From assembly GCA_964496475.1 (NCBI GenBank), contig CAZBZS010000026.1, forward strand, positions 1 through 31,370: a DNA stretch of 31,370 bases. Direction: 5' to 3'. This stretch comes from JASLPR01 sp964496475 (GTDB lineage Bacteria > Chloroflexota > UBA11872 > VXNJ01). Below the pieces are notes generated by a model, which saw nothing but the letters and a program-made list of their open reading frames with translations, was not told where the DNA came from and made no database searches. The position numbers were made by a program, and so were the translations under genes. This document shows positions 7,624-16,408 of the stretch, piece by piece (position 1 is the first letter of the stretch; every line of letters begins with the position of its first letter).

Positions 7624-8574
7624 ATGGAGTATCGCTGCCTGGGGCGCACTGAAATGCAGGTCTCGCTGCTCGGCCAAGGTGGTGGCGGTCCCAGCCAGCT
7701 CGGGCAGCGCACCGACGTGGACCAGACCGGGATCGACCGCCTGATCGCCGCCGGGATTGACGCCGGCGTGAACTTCTTCGACACCGCTGAGGTTTACGGC
7801 GAGAGCGAGGCGATCCTGGGCCGTGCTCTGGGCGGGGTGGACCGTGACCGCTACTTCCTGGCCAGTAAGGTCACCTACAAGAATCGCCGCGGCGACGGCA
7901 AGATCATCGATGCCGCAGAGCTCGGGAAGCGATTGGAAGGCAGCCTGCGGCGGCTCCGTGTCGATTACCTGGATGTCTACCAATTCCACGGACTTGAGGC
8001 CGCAGATGTGGATCCGGTCATGACGGATCTCATGCCGGAGATGGAGCGGCAGCGGCGGGCGGGCAAGGTCCGCTTCATCGGCGTAAGCGAATTGTGGGCC
8101 GTCGACGGCGCTCATGCGGCCCTCTTGAAATGCTTGCCGGGCGGTCATCTCGACACCGCCATGGTGGGATACAACCTGCTGAACTCCTGCGCTGAGGACG
8201 AACTTTTGGATGTCTGCCGGGAGAATAATGTGGGCGTGATCGTCATGTTCGCCGTCCGCCGGGCGATGACCGACGCCGCCCGCCGCCGGGAAATCTTCAA
8301 GGACCTCGTGAAGGACGGCCTTCTGGATCGGGATGACGTGGACGGCGACGATCCGCTGGCCTGGATTGTCGGGGACGAGGTTGGCTCGGTGCCCGAGGCA
8401 GGTTATCGCTTCGCATTGGAGCCGGACGTCGTGGGAACGGTGCTGACCGGCACCTCGAAGGTGGAGCACCTGCGCCAGAACCTGGCGGCGGTGGAAAGTG
8501 GGCCGCTTCCGTCCAAGTTGCGTGTTGCGATCCGCGAGCGCTACGGGCATCTCACTCAGGCGCTGGGCACCTGA
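7624..8574 (+). CDS. Aldo/keto reductase
   Basis: A 316-residue NAD(P)H-dependent oxidoreductase. The catalytic tetrad is complete: Asp53 and Tyr58 (NFFDTAEVYG), Lys82 (LASKVT) and His122 (YQFHG). The N-terminus MEYRCLGRTEMQVSLLG is typical for the subfamily of AKRs acting on sugars or aldehydes. No Shine-Dalgarno sequence precedes the ATG; instead a TAGAAT -10-like element lies at leaderless distance. The next gene, an epimerase/dehydratase, starts 22 bp downstream with its own ribosome site, so the two probably form an operon. It lies divergent from the Gfo/Idh/MocA array, suggesting a shared sugar-redox role. Confidence 0.92.
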   Translation: MEYRCLGRTEMQVSLLGQGGGGPSQLGQRTDVDQTGIDRLIAAGIDAGVNFFDTAEVYGESEAILGRALGGVDRDRYFLASKVTYKNRRGDGKIIDAAELGKRLEGSLRRLRVDYLDVYQFHGLEAADVDPVMTDLMPEMERQRRAGKVRFIGVSELWAVDGAHAALLKCLPGGHLDTAMVGYNLLNSCAEDELLDVCRENNVGVIVMFAVRRAMTDAARRREIFKDLVKDGLLDRDDVDGDDPLAWIVGDEVGSVPEAGYRFALEPDVVGTVLTGTSKVEHLRQNLAAVESGPLPSKLRVAIRERYGHLTQALGT

Positions 8575-8596
8575 CCGAAACCGACAGGGGGCGAAC

Positions 8597-9535
8597 TTGA
8601 AAATTCTCATCACCGGCGGCAACGGCAGCATGGGCTCGCGACTGGCTGCGCCGCTGGTTCGCCGGGGCGACGAGGTCACGCTCCTGGACCGGGCGGCCGA
8701 ACCCCGGGCGCGAACGCCAGAGTTCGAGCGGTGTCGCGTGGCTGTCGCGGATATCGCCGACATTGAACAGTTGTCAAGAATCGTCTCGGGAGGCGAGTTC
8801 GACTCAATATTTCACCTGGCAGCGCTCATGTCGTCGGACGCCGAGGCGAATCCCGACGCCGCCTGGCAGGTGAACATGGTCGGCACCCACAACGTGCTGG
8901 AGGCGGCGCGCAAGCACGGTGCCGGCCGGGTCGTTTTCACCAGCACCGTCGCCAGCTACGGTCGCATGACCGAGGACCCGGTGCCGGTGGATGCTCCCCA
9001 GTGGCCGGAAAGCCTTTACGGTGCGACGAAGGTCGTCGGCGAGCGCCTGGGCGTCTACTACCACCATCGTTTCGGCGTGGACTTTCGCGGGCTGCGGCTA
9101 GTGGCCACGGTCGCGCCTTTCGGCTCCACCGGCGGGGCCAGCGGGTACTGCTCGCGGGTGTACCTGGATGCCGTCCGCAAAGGCGCCTACGATTTCTATC
9201 TGGATCCGGAGACCCGCGCGCCGATCATCTACATCGAGGACGCGGTCAGCGCCTTGATCGCTCTGCACGACGCCCCGGCGTCCGATCTCACCCGGCGCGT
9301 CTACACCCTGAGCGGCATCGCCCCTTCGGCGGAAGAGATGGCGTTCTCAATCCTACGCGTACTGCCCAACGTGACATTCAACTACCGGCCGGACCCGGTA
9401 CTTAACGCCATCGTCGACAGCTGGCCCGACCGTTACGACGACTCGGCCTCACGGACCGATTGGGGCTGGAATCCGAGGTTCGATCTGGACGCGATCACGA
9501 AGGCGGTCATCGACGGCATCAGGGCAGTCCGTTAG
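8597..9535 (+). CDS. NAD-dependent epimerase/dehydratase (extended SDR)
   Basis: A 312-residue extended short-chain dehydrogenase/reductase. It opens with the nucleotide-binding turn LITGGNGSMGS (GxxGxxG). A Ser in TSTVASYG and the YxxxK pair in ESLYGATK form the catalytic triad. This fold covers UDP-sugar epimerases, uronate dehydrogenases and reductases; the C-terminus is not diagnostic to me. The start is a TTG at 8597 preceded by AGGGGG with a 5-base spacer; upstream codons belong to the AKR gene. It probably shares a transcript with that AKR. Confidence 0.88.
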   Translation: MKILITGGNGSMGSRLAAPLVRRGDEVTLLDRAAEPRARTPEFERCRVAVADIADIEQLSRIVSGGEFDSIFHLAALMSSDAEANPDAAWQVNMVGTHNVLEAARKHGAGRVVFTSTVASYGRMTEDPVPVDAPQWPESLYGATKVVGERLGVYYHHRFGVDFRGLRLVATVAPFGSTGGASGYCSRVYLDAVRKGAYDFYLDPETRAPIIYIEDAVSALIALHDAPASDLTRRVYTLSGIAPSAEEMAFSILRVLPNVTFNYRPDPVLNAIVDSWPDRYDDSASRTDWGWNPRFDLDAITKAVIDGIRAVR

Positions 9536-9582
9536 AGCTTAAGCCGCGGCGCCGCCCCAATAGAACTCGTGAAACAAGTCTA

Positions 9583-9588
9583 TATAAT
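9583..9588 (+). promoter_or_regulatory. -10 element upstream of pepA
   Basis: A perfect TATAAT lies 62 bases ahead of the pepA start, in a locally AT-rich stretch that stands out from the GC-rich surroundings. No good -35 hexamer is found at 16-18 bases, so it may be an extended or activator-dependent promoter. Confidence 0.4.
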
Positions 9589-9650
9589 TCGCGGGCCATC
9601 GGAACTGATGGGCCGCTCGGCAACCACCCATTCAACCCGGAGTACGCAGC

Positions 9651-11171
9651 GTGGAAATAAACGTCAGCCAGGGAGCGATTCAGGAGCACGACGCGGACAC
9701 GCTAATCGTGAACCTGTTCGAGGGGACAGCACCGGGAGGGGCGACGGCGGCGGTAGACGAGGCGTTGGGCAGGGAAATCGGTCGTCTGCGAGAGCTGAGA
9801 GACATCACCGGGGAATTCAATTCGCTTCTGACCCTGTACCCGCGAGACGTGATTCCGGCGACTCGGGTAATTGTGGTTGGACTGGGGGATTCGAGGAAAT
9901 TTACGGCGGTCCGGGCCATGGAGGCGATGGGGACGGCGGTGAAAGCGGCGGAGAGGCTGGGTGCGCGGCGAATCGCCACGGTGGCGTTTGGGGCCGGCGC
10001 CGGAGGTCTGAGCGCATCTGAAGCCGCCGAGATGACGGCGCTGGGAGCGAAGCTGGCCCTGTATCGATACGACCGCTTTAAGACCTTCGGCGATCTTGTA
10101 GACAAGAAAGTGAACGTCGAAAACCTCACGCTGGTGGAATTCGACTCCGCGAAGGTTGCCACTGTGCAGGTCGGCGCCGAGGCCGGGGAGACGATCGCGG
10201 ACTCGGTGTCGCTGGCGCGGGATCTACAGAACACGCCGGCCGGCCATCTTACGCCGGAGATTCTGGCCGAGCAGGCATCCAAGATGTGCGCGGAGGCCGG
10301 GGTGGAATCCCGGGTCCTGGGGCCGGACGAGATGGCCGAATTGAAAATGGGAGCGCTGCTCGGGGTGGCGAAAGGCAGCGTGGAGGAGCCCCGGCTGATC
10401 GTGATGGACTACGTCCCGAAGGGCGAGTCGCGAGGAACGCTGGCGGTGTGCGGCAAGGGAGTGACGTTCGACACGGGGGGAATATCGCTGAAGCCTGGCC
10501 TGAATATGGGCGACATGAAATTCGACATGTCGGGAGCGGCGGCCACGGTGGGGATTCTGCGGGCAGCTGCGCGGTTGAAATTGCCGGTGCGGGTAGTTGG
10601 AATCATCCCGGCGGTGGAAAACATGCCCGACGGCCGGGCGATGAAACCCGGAGACGTGCTGACGGCGATGAACGGCAAGACCATCGAGGTGGACAACACC
10701 GACGCCGAAGGGCGGCTGGTGCTGGCGGACGCTCTTTGCTACGCCCAGCAGTTCGAACCGGATGCGATCGTGGATCTGGCCACGCTGACCGGGGCCGTGA
10801 TAATCGCTCTAGGGCACGTGGCGACCGGAATGATGGGCACCGACGTCGACCTGAAGCGACGGCTGCGCGATTCCGGCGACCACACCGGTGAGCGCGTCTG
10901 GGAAATGCCCCTCTGGGATGATTACGAAGAGGCAATTAAGGGTAAGACCGCCGACATCAACAACACCGGAGGCCGTCCGGCCGGTACGATTAACGGAGGT
11001 ATGTTCCTGAAGCATTTCGCCGGTGACGTGCCGTGGTGCCATTTGGATATCGCCGGCACTGCCTGGAACGTGAAGGAAAAGTCGTACATAAGCGAGGGCG
11101 GGACCGGCGTGGGGGTGAGACTGATCACCCGGCTACTGCGAGAATGGGGTAATGCTCCGGGGTCTGGCTAG
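9651..11171 (+). CDS. pepA: Cytosolic leucyl aminopeptidase (family M17)
   Basis: A 506-residue two-metal aminopeptidase that removes N-terminal residues from peptides and normally forms hexamers in the cytoplasm. The metal ligands are all present: Lys269 and Asp274 (CGKGVTFDTGG), Asp292 (KFDMSG), Asp351 and Glu353 (NTDAEGR). Catalytic Lys281 and Arg355 are also in place. These positions are within one residue of the E. coli enzyme. The start is a GTG at 9651 with GGAG eight bases upstream. A TATAAT element lies upstream. The next gene follows closely, either overlapping its last codons or starting 46 bp later, so they are likely co-transcribed. Confidence 0.97.
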   Translation: MEINVSQGAIQEHDADTLIVNLFEGTAPGGATAAVDEALGREIGRLRELRDITGEFNSLLTLYPRDVIPATRVIVVGLGDSRKFTAVRAMEAMGTAVKAAERLGARRIATVAFGAGAGGLSASEAAEMTALGAKLALYRYDRFKTFGDLVDKKVNVENLTLVEFDSAKVATVQVGAEAGETIADSVSLARDLQNTPAGHLTPEILAEQASKMCAEAGVESRVLGPDEMAELKMGALLGVAKGSVEEPRLIVMDYVPKGESRGTLAVCGKGVTFDTGGISLKPGLNMGDMKFDMSGAAATVGILRAAARLKLPVRVVGIIPAVENMPDGRAMKPGDVLTAMNGKTIEVDNTDAEGRLVLADALCYAQQFEPDAIVDLATLTGAVIIALGHVATGMMGTDVDLKRRLRDSGDHTGERVWEMPLWDDYEEAIKGKTADINNTGGRPAGTINGGMFLKHFAGDVPWCHLDIAGTAWNVKEKSYISEGGTGVGVRLITRLLREWGNAPGSG

Positions 11172-11217
11172 GCAGCTAAACAGTTACGAGGGAACCCGGA
11201 ACGAGAGGGAAGGTTAT

Positions 11218-11934
11218 TTGAAATCAGTTTCCGTGCAGTGGACGCGAGACGTTTCATTGATGGAAGCACGGACCGCCCTAGAAGGAATCGCCGGAGCGTT
11301 CGAGGCGGCGATTAGGGCCGCTGCGGATAGCGGATTCGATCTGGGCCGACCGGAGGTGCGCCCATTCGGAACCTGGCACATCCCGGCGGTGGAGATGGGC
11401 AGCCCGTACTGGTCCACCCGATGGTACGTGACTGAGAGCCTGAACCCGGCGACGGGTCGCATCCGCGGGGAGCGCTTCATCGACGTTATCCGGGAGGAGC
11501 CGTGGCAGAAGATGGGTGCGCACTACGACATGGCGCTCATTCACTTCGATCTGGAGGCCGCGAGCGAGAAGATGGTGACGGTCGACGGCGCGAGCTTTGC
11601 GCTGTCGGCGACGGAGGCGAACCTGGCGGCGGTGATATCGGTGTTGCGGTTGCGAGAACTCTCTGACGACCATGACTTCGCCACGACGCTCCGGCGGTTG
11701 GCGGCGCACTCGGTGGGTCACGTCATCGAAGCGGCCAGTCCGGGCCGGTCTACTGTGCAGGACTCGTTTGGAGAGCCCCACTGCACCAACCTGTGCGTCA
11801 TGCGGCACGCGGCCACCGTTTCCAAAGTCCTAGAGCTCGCGCGGGAAGAAGACGAGGCAGAGGTGCTGTTTTGCGGGGAATGCGCGTCGGACATCCTGAA
11901 TCACGGGTTGCGCCATCACTTTGGGGCCAACTAG
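11218..11934 (+). CDS. Archaemetzincin-like protein with degenerate active site
   Basis: A 238-residue protein whose C-terminal half resembles the archaemetzincin (M54) metallopeptidases. It has the strand AVISVLRLRE, then HSVGH where the family has HExxH, later HCTNLCVM and a final CGEC. The family's structural zinc site (Cys, CxM, CxxC) is therefore retained as Cys189, Cys193-Val-Met195 and Cys219/Cys222. The catalytic Glu is Ser165, and 20 residues separate HSVGH from the Cys motif, replacing the usual short HxxGxxHC link. It is probably not an active protease of the standard type. The start is a TTG at 11218 with AGGGAAGG just upstream; an ATG at 11152 overlapping pepA would add 22 residues. 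The pairing with an aminopeptidase may be functional. Confidence 0.65.
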   Translation: MKSVSVQWTRDVSLMEARTALEGIAGAFEAAIRAAADSGFDLGRPEVRPFGTWHIPAVEMGSPYWSTRWYVTESLNPATGRIRGERFIDVIREEPWQKMGAHYDMALIHFDLEAASEKMVTVDGASFALSATEANLAAVISVLRLRELSDDHDFATTLRRLAAHSVGHVIEAASPGRSTVQDSFGEPHCTNLCVMRHAATVSKVLELAREEDEAEVLFCGECASDILNHGLRHHFGAN

Positions 11935-12064
11935 CGCTTGCCCGGCGGGTCTACTACCGTTGGACACATGGCAAGAGTCCCGGGTGATAGATCAGAATGG
12001 AGCCGCCGAACCTCGCTGAAATCCGAAGGTACCGATGGCGACCGCCACTATTAGTTGAGTTTCC

Positions 12065-13263
12065 ATGCGATGAATCCTGACTCAAAGTTGCGAGCCCGGG
12101 ATCATTCTGGGTCGGCCGATCTTTGGCGACCGGGGCGAGCTGCTGCTGGCGAAGAGCGTGCCCATCACCGCCAGTCAGATCGAGACCCTGGAGGGTCTTG
12201 GCTGTACGTCGGTGGTGGTCGATGACGAAGAGTCCGAAGGAATCTACCTGCCGGAACTCGTGTCCGCCATCGTTCGCCTCAAGACCGCGACCAAGCTGTA
12301 GAGTACGATTTCCCGATTTCGGCAGATAACGGTGGGATTGGTCCAAGACGATCTCCTGCTGGCGGCGGCGCTGGAGAACGCTCTGAAATCCGGGCAATTC
12401 CGCCGTCAGATAAGAGATGTCGATCCGTTTGCCGGCCTCCTCATGGAGGGCCAAGAGCTGGTCGAAGAGATCATGCACGCGGAATCGCTGGATGGGCTCG
12501 ACCCGTTGATCGTTCATCAAGACTACGCGCTACAGCAGTCCGTCGATTCGGCTATCGTGGCAGCGATGATCGGCAAGGCGGTCGGCTTGCCACTGGAGCT
12601 CCTGTTCAACTCACCTTAGAGGCTTTGCTCCACGACGAGGGTATGGTCTTTATACCCAAGAATATTGTGACCAGCCCGGATCCATTGACGGTGCCGGAAC
12701 GCGCCCTGGTGCAACAGCATGCCGCGCTCGGCTGGCAGCTATTGCGGGAGGGCAAAGACGCCGATTGTAATCTGCTGGCCCACCATGTCTGCTACCAGCA
12801 TCACGAGCGGCAGGACGGCACCGGCTATCCACGCGGGCTCGTCGGGAACAACCAGCTGGAGACCAGCCGGGTGTAGAAATACGAACCGGGCACTCTGCAC
12901 GTACTGGGCGAAATCGGCGCGGTCGCTGACACCTACGCCGCGCTCTCGGCCCGAAGACCGCACCGGGACGCCTATCCGCCGGACGAGGTGTACGAGATTC
13001 TGCGGGAGTCGGCAGGAACGCATCTAAACGCCGAGATCGTGGATAAGGCTTTACGGGTCATGACCGCGTTCCCAACCGGGACTCACATCCAGGTTCTTGA
13101 CAGTCCTTACGCCGCTCACCGCGGAATAGTGGCCCATGCGGACGGCAAGCATCACGAATATCCCATCGTGCGAATCACCCGGGACGGCGACGGAAAGCTG
13201 ATCGACGCGTTTGATCCGGATCTGCTCGAGACCGATTGGCAGATTCGCTCAGTGCCCGCGTGA
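12065..13263 (+). pseudogene. HD-GYP-domain phosphodiesterase, disrupted
   Basis: Joined across its breaks, this reads as one HD-GYP protein, a family that hydrolyses cyclic di-GMP. An N-terminal module (CEPGIILGRPIFGDRGELLL, ending near VRLKTATKL) is followed by a helical segment (DSAIVAAMIGKAVGL), then LLHDEGMVFIP, QQHAALGWQLL, HHERQDGTGYPRGL and VADTYAALSARRP. Three in-frame stops interrupt it: TGA at 12071 (codon 3), TAG at 12299 and TAG at 12874. A frameshift near 12605-12612 separates frames before the HD motif. The HDxGK lysine is Met. Outside these lesions the coding pattern is well kept, so decay looks recent. A C-terminal PilZ-unlike beta-rich tail (VRITRDGDGKLIDAFDPDLL) ends at 13263. 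Confidence 0.82.
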
Positions 13264-13422
13264 GGTCCGGAAGAGCAGGCGCGATCGGACAGGCCGGTAG
13301 ATTAGGGATGGTCCGGCACCCGCTCCGGCGACTCGATGTCGCGTTCCGGCTGGTGGCTGCCGCGCCTCTTGCCAAAGACGGCGCATCTCGCGGCGTACGT
13401 TCGACGCGGCGAAGGGCGCAGC
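13264..13422. other. Intergenic, no gene seen
   Basis: Open frames here translate to Arg/Ala-rich, low-complexity sequence on both strands and have no start signals. I see no RNA gene. The promoter-like element for trpS begins immediately after. Confidence 0.5.
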
Positions 13423-13433
13423 GCGGCTAGAAT
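13423..13433 (+). promoter_or_regulatory. GCGGCTAGAAT promoter-like element upstream of trpS
   Basis: The -10-like TAGAAT (13428-13433) sits within an 11-base sequence identical to that upstream of the AKR gene (7605-7615). Transcription would begin near 13440, giving a ~30-base leader that contains the GGAG ribosome site (13456-13459). No matching -35 box is clear. Confidence 0.45.
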
Positions 13434-13469
13434 ACGCGGTCACTGCCCAACCGACGGAGAGTTGCTTAG

Positions 13470-14468
13470 ATAGACACTGAAAAGACTAGGAAACGAGTTT
13501 TTTCCGGAGTCCAGCCCACCGGCGTGGCTCACATTGGCAACTACCTGGGGGCTTTCAAGCACTGGGTGGCCTCGCAGGACGAATTCGAGAACATCTTTTG
13601 CGTGGTGGATCTGCACGCGATCACGGTGGCGCAGGACCCGAAGACGCTGCGCGAGCAGACCCGCATTGTGGCGGCGCTGCTGCTGGCGGCCGGGATCAAT
13701 CCGGCGAAATCCGCCCTGTTCGTGCAGTCGCACATCGGCCCGCACGCGGAATTGGCCTGGATTCTCAACTGCTTCACCCCCATGGGATGGTTGCAGCGGA
13801 TGACTCAATTCAAGGAGAAGGCCGGCAGCGACCGCGCCAGCGTCTCGACCGGCCTGTTCACCTATCCGGCGCTGATGGCGGCGGACATCGTGCTCTACGA
13901 CGTCGACCTGGTGCCCATCGGAGACGACCAACGGCAACACCTGGAACTCACCCGCGACCTGGCTAAGCGAATCAACTCGATTTACGGTCCCATCCTTGTC
14001 GTGCCGGAGGCTTCGATTCCGCCGGTGGCGGCGCGGGTGATGGGGTTGGACGACCCGACAAAAAAGATGAGCAAAAGCGAAGAGTCGACCGGGCACGCGA
14101 TCTTGCTGCTGGATTCGCCGGACGACATCGTCCGCAAGCTCAAACGGGCCACCACCGACTCTCAGAAGGATATCGTGTTCGACCCGCAGAGGCCGGGGGT
14201 GTTCAATCTGCTATCGATCTACCGGGGGTTCACCGAGCAGGCGGAGGACGAAATCGAAGCGCACTTCGAGGGCAAGGGCTACGGCGACCTGAAACGAGAT
14301 CTGGCCGAGGTGGTGGTGGAAGCGCTGCGGACCCTACAGGAGCGCTACCGGGAGCTGATGAGAGAGCCGGCCGAGATCGACCGCGTCCTGGCCGACGGCG
14401 CCGACCGGCTGCGTCCGATCGCAACCGCCACCCTGGCCCGGGTGATGGAAAAGGTCGGCTTGCGCTAG
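13470..14468 (+). CDS. trpS: Tryptophanyl-tRNA synthetase, apparently starting at AUA
   Basis: Class I aminoacyl-tRNA synthetase that charges tRNA-Trp. The signature region KRVFSGVQPTGVAHIGNYLG contains the HIGH-type motif (HIGN), and KMSKS occurs at residues ~199-203. The C-terminus aligns with the usual end of the family, and 332 residues is a normal length. The in-frame region before HIGN has no ATG, GTG or TTG between a TAG at 13467 and the GTG at 13524. Starting at 13524 would remove the conserved strand KRVFSGVQPTG. The first codon after the TAG is ATA at 13470, and GGAG stands ten bases before it. I therefore extend the gene to 13470, but a mutation or assembly error of an ATG is equally possible. 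Confidence 0.9.
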   Translation: MDTEKTRKRVFSGVQPTGVAHIGNYLGAFKHWVASQDEFENIFCVVDLHAITVAQDPKTLREQTRIVAALLLAAGINPAKSALFVQSHIGPHAELAWILNCFTPMGWLQRMTQFKEKAGSDRASVSTGLFTYPALMAADIVLYDVDLVPIGDDQRQHLELTRDLAKRINSIYGPILVVPEASIPPVAARVMGLDDPTKKMSKSEESTGHAILLLDSPDDIVRKLKRATTDSQKDIVFDPQRPGVFNLLSIYRGFTEQAEDEIEAHFEGKGYGDLKRDLAEVVVEALRTLQERYRELMREPAEIDRVLADGADRLRPIATATLARVMEKVGLR

Positions 14469-14520
14469 GCGCGGCGCCGGCTGTCGAAACCGATGGCGCC
14501 GCCGGCCGGGACTTTGACCA

Positions 14521-14548
14521 GGGGCTGGCCTCCGCCGCTAGCCCTTTT
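14521..14548 (+). terminator. Probable intrinsic terminator of trpS
   Basis: GGGCT (14522-14526) pairs with AGCCC (14540-14544), with two more pairs across a mismatch, followed by TTTT. A second stem, CGGCGCC (14472-14478) with GGCGCCG (14495-14501), precedes it. It overlaps the stop codon of the convergent aldolase gene. Confidence 0.5.
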
Positions 14549-15332
14549 CAACTATTTCCCGCAACGCCTTGCCGCCGACCGCCCAATAGCTCCGCAGAAT
14601 CGAGAGCTCAGAGCCCAGGTTGAAGTGCTTCACTCCCAGTTCGAGGTACGGCAGCGCGTCCTCGGGTTTGCTTAGCTCGGCCCTCGGGTGAACCCCCATT
14701 TTGAGCGCGGTTTTGATTGTGTGCAGCTCGGCTTCCTTGACTTCGGCCGCGGCGTGATCATGGGCATTGCCGGTGTTCATGGAGTAGTCGGACGGGCCGA
14801 ACTGCACCATGTCGATGCCATCGACGGCCAGGACGTTCTCGAGGTCCTCCACCAAGCTCTTTTTCTCGACCATGATGGCGACGACGACGTTGTTCTGCTG
14901 CTCGATATAGTCGACAGTGCCGGAGCTATAGCCCCATTCGTTGTCGCGAGTTCCACCAACGCCGCGCAGGCCGTCAACGCCCGGAGCGTCGGCGCGGACG
15001 GCGGCCACGCATTCCTTTGCCTCCTCGGCGGTGCGGACATCTGAATAGAGCAAATTCTCGATGCCGGCGCCAAGAGAGCGGATGGCCAGGTAGGTCCGCG
15101 GTTCTTGATCCAGCTTGATCATGGAACTCATGTGGTCAAAGAGATCGACCGCACGGGCAAAATTTTCCAGACTGAACAGGTCGTAGGGTCCGTACTCACT
15201 GACGAATTCGACATAGTCGATCTCGCCGGTCAGGCCAGCGATTTCCGCCGTCGCCGGCCACTGGCCAATAACCCGGGTGCCGAAACTGGGCTCCCCGGCG
15301 TCCATGAGTTCACGAAGTCGATTGCGGTGCAT
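14538..15332 (-). CDS. HpcH/HpaI-family aldolase
   Basis: A 264-residue TIM-barrel class II aldolase of the HpcH/HpaI (2-keto-3-deoxy acid / citrate-lyase beta-like) family, which cleaves 2-keto-3-hydroxy acids to pyruvate or a related keto acid plus an aldehyde. Visible family marks are GTRVIG near the N-terminus, YVEFVSEYGPYD, the VEKKSLVEDLENVLAVDGID helix-strand and FGPSDYSMN. AAGGAG stands seven bases before the ATG at 15332. It ends the minus-strand set with a Gfo/Idh/MocA oxidoreductase and SDRs, starting 23 bp after the oxidoreductase stop. An aldolase of this family is the final step in non-phosphorylative L-rhamnose-type pathways; the substrate here is unknown. Confidence 0.85.
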   Translation of the reverse strand: MHRNRLRELMDAGEPSFGTRVIGQWPATAEIAGLTGEIDYVEFVSEYGPYDLFSLENFARAVDLFDHMSSMIKLDQEPRTYLAIRSLGAGIENLLYSDVRTAEEAKECVAAVRADAPGVDGLRGVGGTRDNEWGYSSGTVDYIEQQNNVVVAIMVEKKSLVEDLENVLAVDGIDMVQFGPSDYSMNTGNAHDHAAAEVKEAELHTIKTALKMGVHPRAELSKPEDALPYLELGVKHFNLGSELSILRSYWAVGGKALREIVEKG

Positions 15333-15355
15333 TCGATATCTCCTTGCGTCGATTT

Positions 15356-16378
15356 CTACGACAGCGGGAGGGCGACCTCCCGGTTTTCGGCTATTGACAT
15401 GAGGCCGGCCTGCAGAATTTCCTGGACGGATCGTCCGCGGGCGGCGCTGGAAGTATCGTCAAAGGGGGCGCCGGCCAGCAGTCGGTCGACGAAGTATTCC
15501 GGAGCGTTGCGCTCGCCCTCCGGCATGGATTCGCTCTCGACCGACGTGCCGGCACGGTTGGCCTGGTCGAACATGACCAGATCGCGAGAGCGGTAGTCCG
15601 CCAGCAGCGCACCGGTCTCGCCCAGCACGTATGTGTTCCAGGGGATGGCCCCCTGCTCGGTCCAGGTAGCCTCAACCAGCGCCATCTCGCGCTCGAATTT
15701 GACGATTATTACGCCGTTGTCGTCAACGGAATGGAAGTCCTGGACAAGATTCGCGGCGTGAGCGTAAACGGCTGTAGGTGCGCTCAGGTAATCAAGCAGA
15801 ATATTCACGCCGTAGCCAGAGTAATCCATGAAAGCGCCGGCGCCGTTGAGTTCGGCGTCGTACAGCCAGTCGGCGAAATATTCCGACACGCCAAAGCTGC
15901 GGGGACCGGAGTGCCCGCCGCGGTGTTTGACCTGGATGACGCGGCCGATGGCGCCGGTGGCCGCGATTTCTCTCATCTTCCGGTAGATCGGTTGCCAGCT
16001 CGTAGGCCAGTTGATCATTAGACGCACGCTGGCCCGGTCGCAGGCGGCTACCATGCGGTCGGCCTGTTCGAGGGTGGCGGCCATGGGCTTCTCGACTATG
16101 CAATGGGCGCCGGCGGCAGCGGCCGCCTCCACCACATCGGCGTGCCGGGCGTTGGCGGTGCCAACCTGGACTATGTCCAGCTGTTCGGTCTTGATCATCG
16201 AGGCGAAGGATTCGTACGTCCGGGCTACGCCGAATTCGGACTCCATACGGTCCCGCAACGGCTCGTTGGGATCGGCGGCGGCGACGAAATCGACCCCGGC
16301 CTCACGCCATTTAGGGGCTAAATCCCAGACATGATCGTGCACCAGTCCGGCAAAGCCGAGCCGCAGATTTGCCGCCAA
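15356..16378 (-). CDS. Gfo/Idh/MocA-family oxidoreductase (separate from the tandem array)
   Basis: About 340 residues, with N-terminal Rossmann fold (LRLGFAGLVHDHVWDLAPKW) and EKP catalytic loop in CIVEKPMA. The glycine motif is unusual, with GLVHDH at the turn. It belongs to a different branch from the three tandem copies: motifs such as NPLPNSLH and GGALADIGSY are absent, replaced by TANARHADV and GAGAFMDYSGYG. The TTG at 16378 is preceded by GGGAGG; a GTG at 16408 would add ten residues but lies almost on the putative -10 element (TAGACT). It is followed closely by the aldolase gene and preceded by an SDR, likely one functional unit. Confidence 0.88.
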   Translation of the reverse strand: MAANLRLGFAGLVHDHVWDLAPKWREAGVDFVAAADPNEPLRDRMESEFGVARTYESFASMIKTEQLDIVQVGTANARHADVVEAAAAAGAHCIVEKPMAATLEQADRMVAACDRASVRLMINWPTSWQPIYRKMREIAATGAIGRVIQVKHRGGHSGPRSFGVSEYFADWLYDAELNGAGAFMDYSGYGVNILLDYLSAPTAVYAHAANLVQDFHSVDDNGVIIVKFEREMALVEATWTEQGAIPWNTYVLGETGALLADYRSRDLVMFDQANRAGTSVESESMPEGERNAPEYFVDRLLAGAPFDDTSSAARGRSVQEILQAGLMSIAENREVALPLS

Positions 16379-16408
16379 TTCGCCTCCCGATGATCTGTCA
16401 GCCCGCAC

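Noticed and set aside
7609..8763. Long minus-strand open frame across the AKR gene.
   Set aside because: It is a shadow of a gene with a complete catalytic tetrad.
12065..13263. Stop-codon reassignment to explain the HD-GYP stops.
   Set aside because: Both TGA and TAG would need reading, there is also a frameshift, and neighbouring genes end normally with TAG and TGA.
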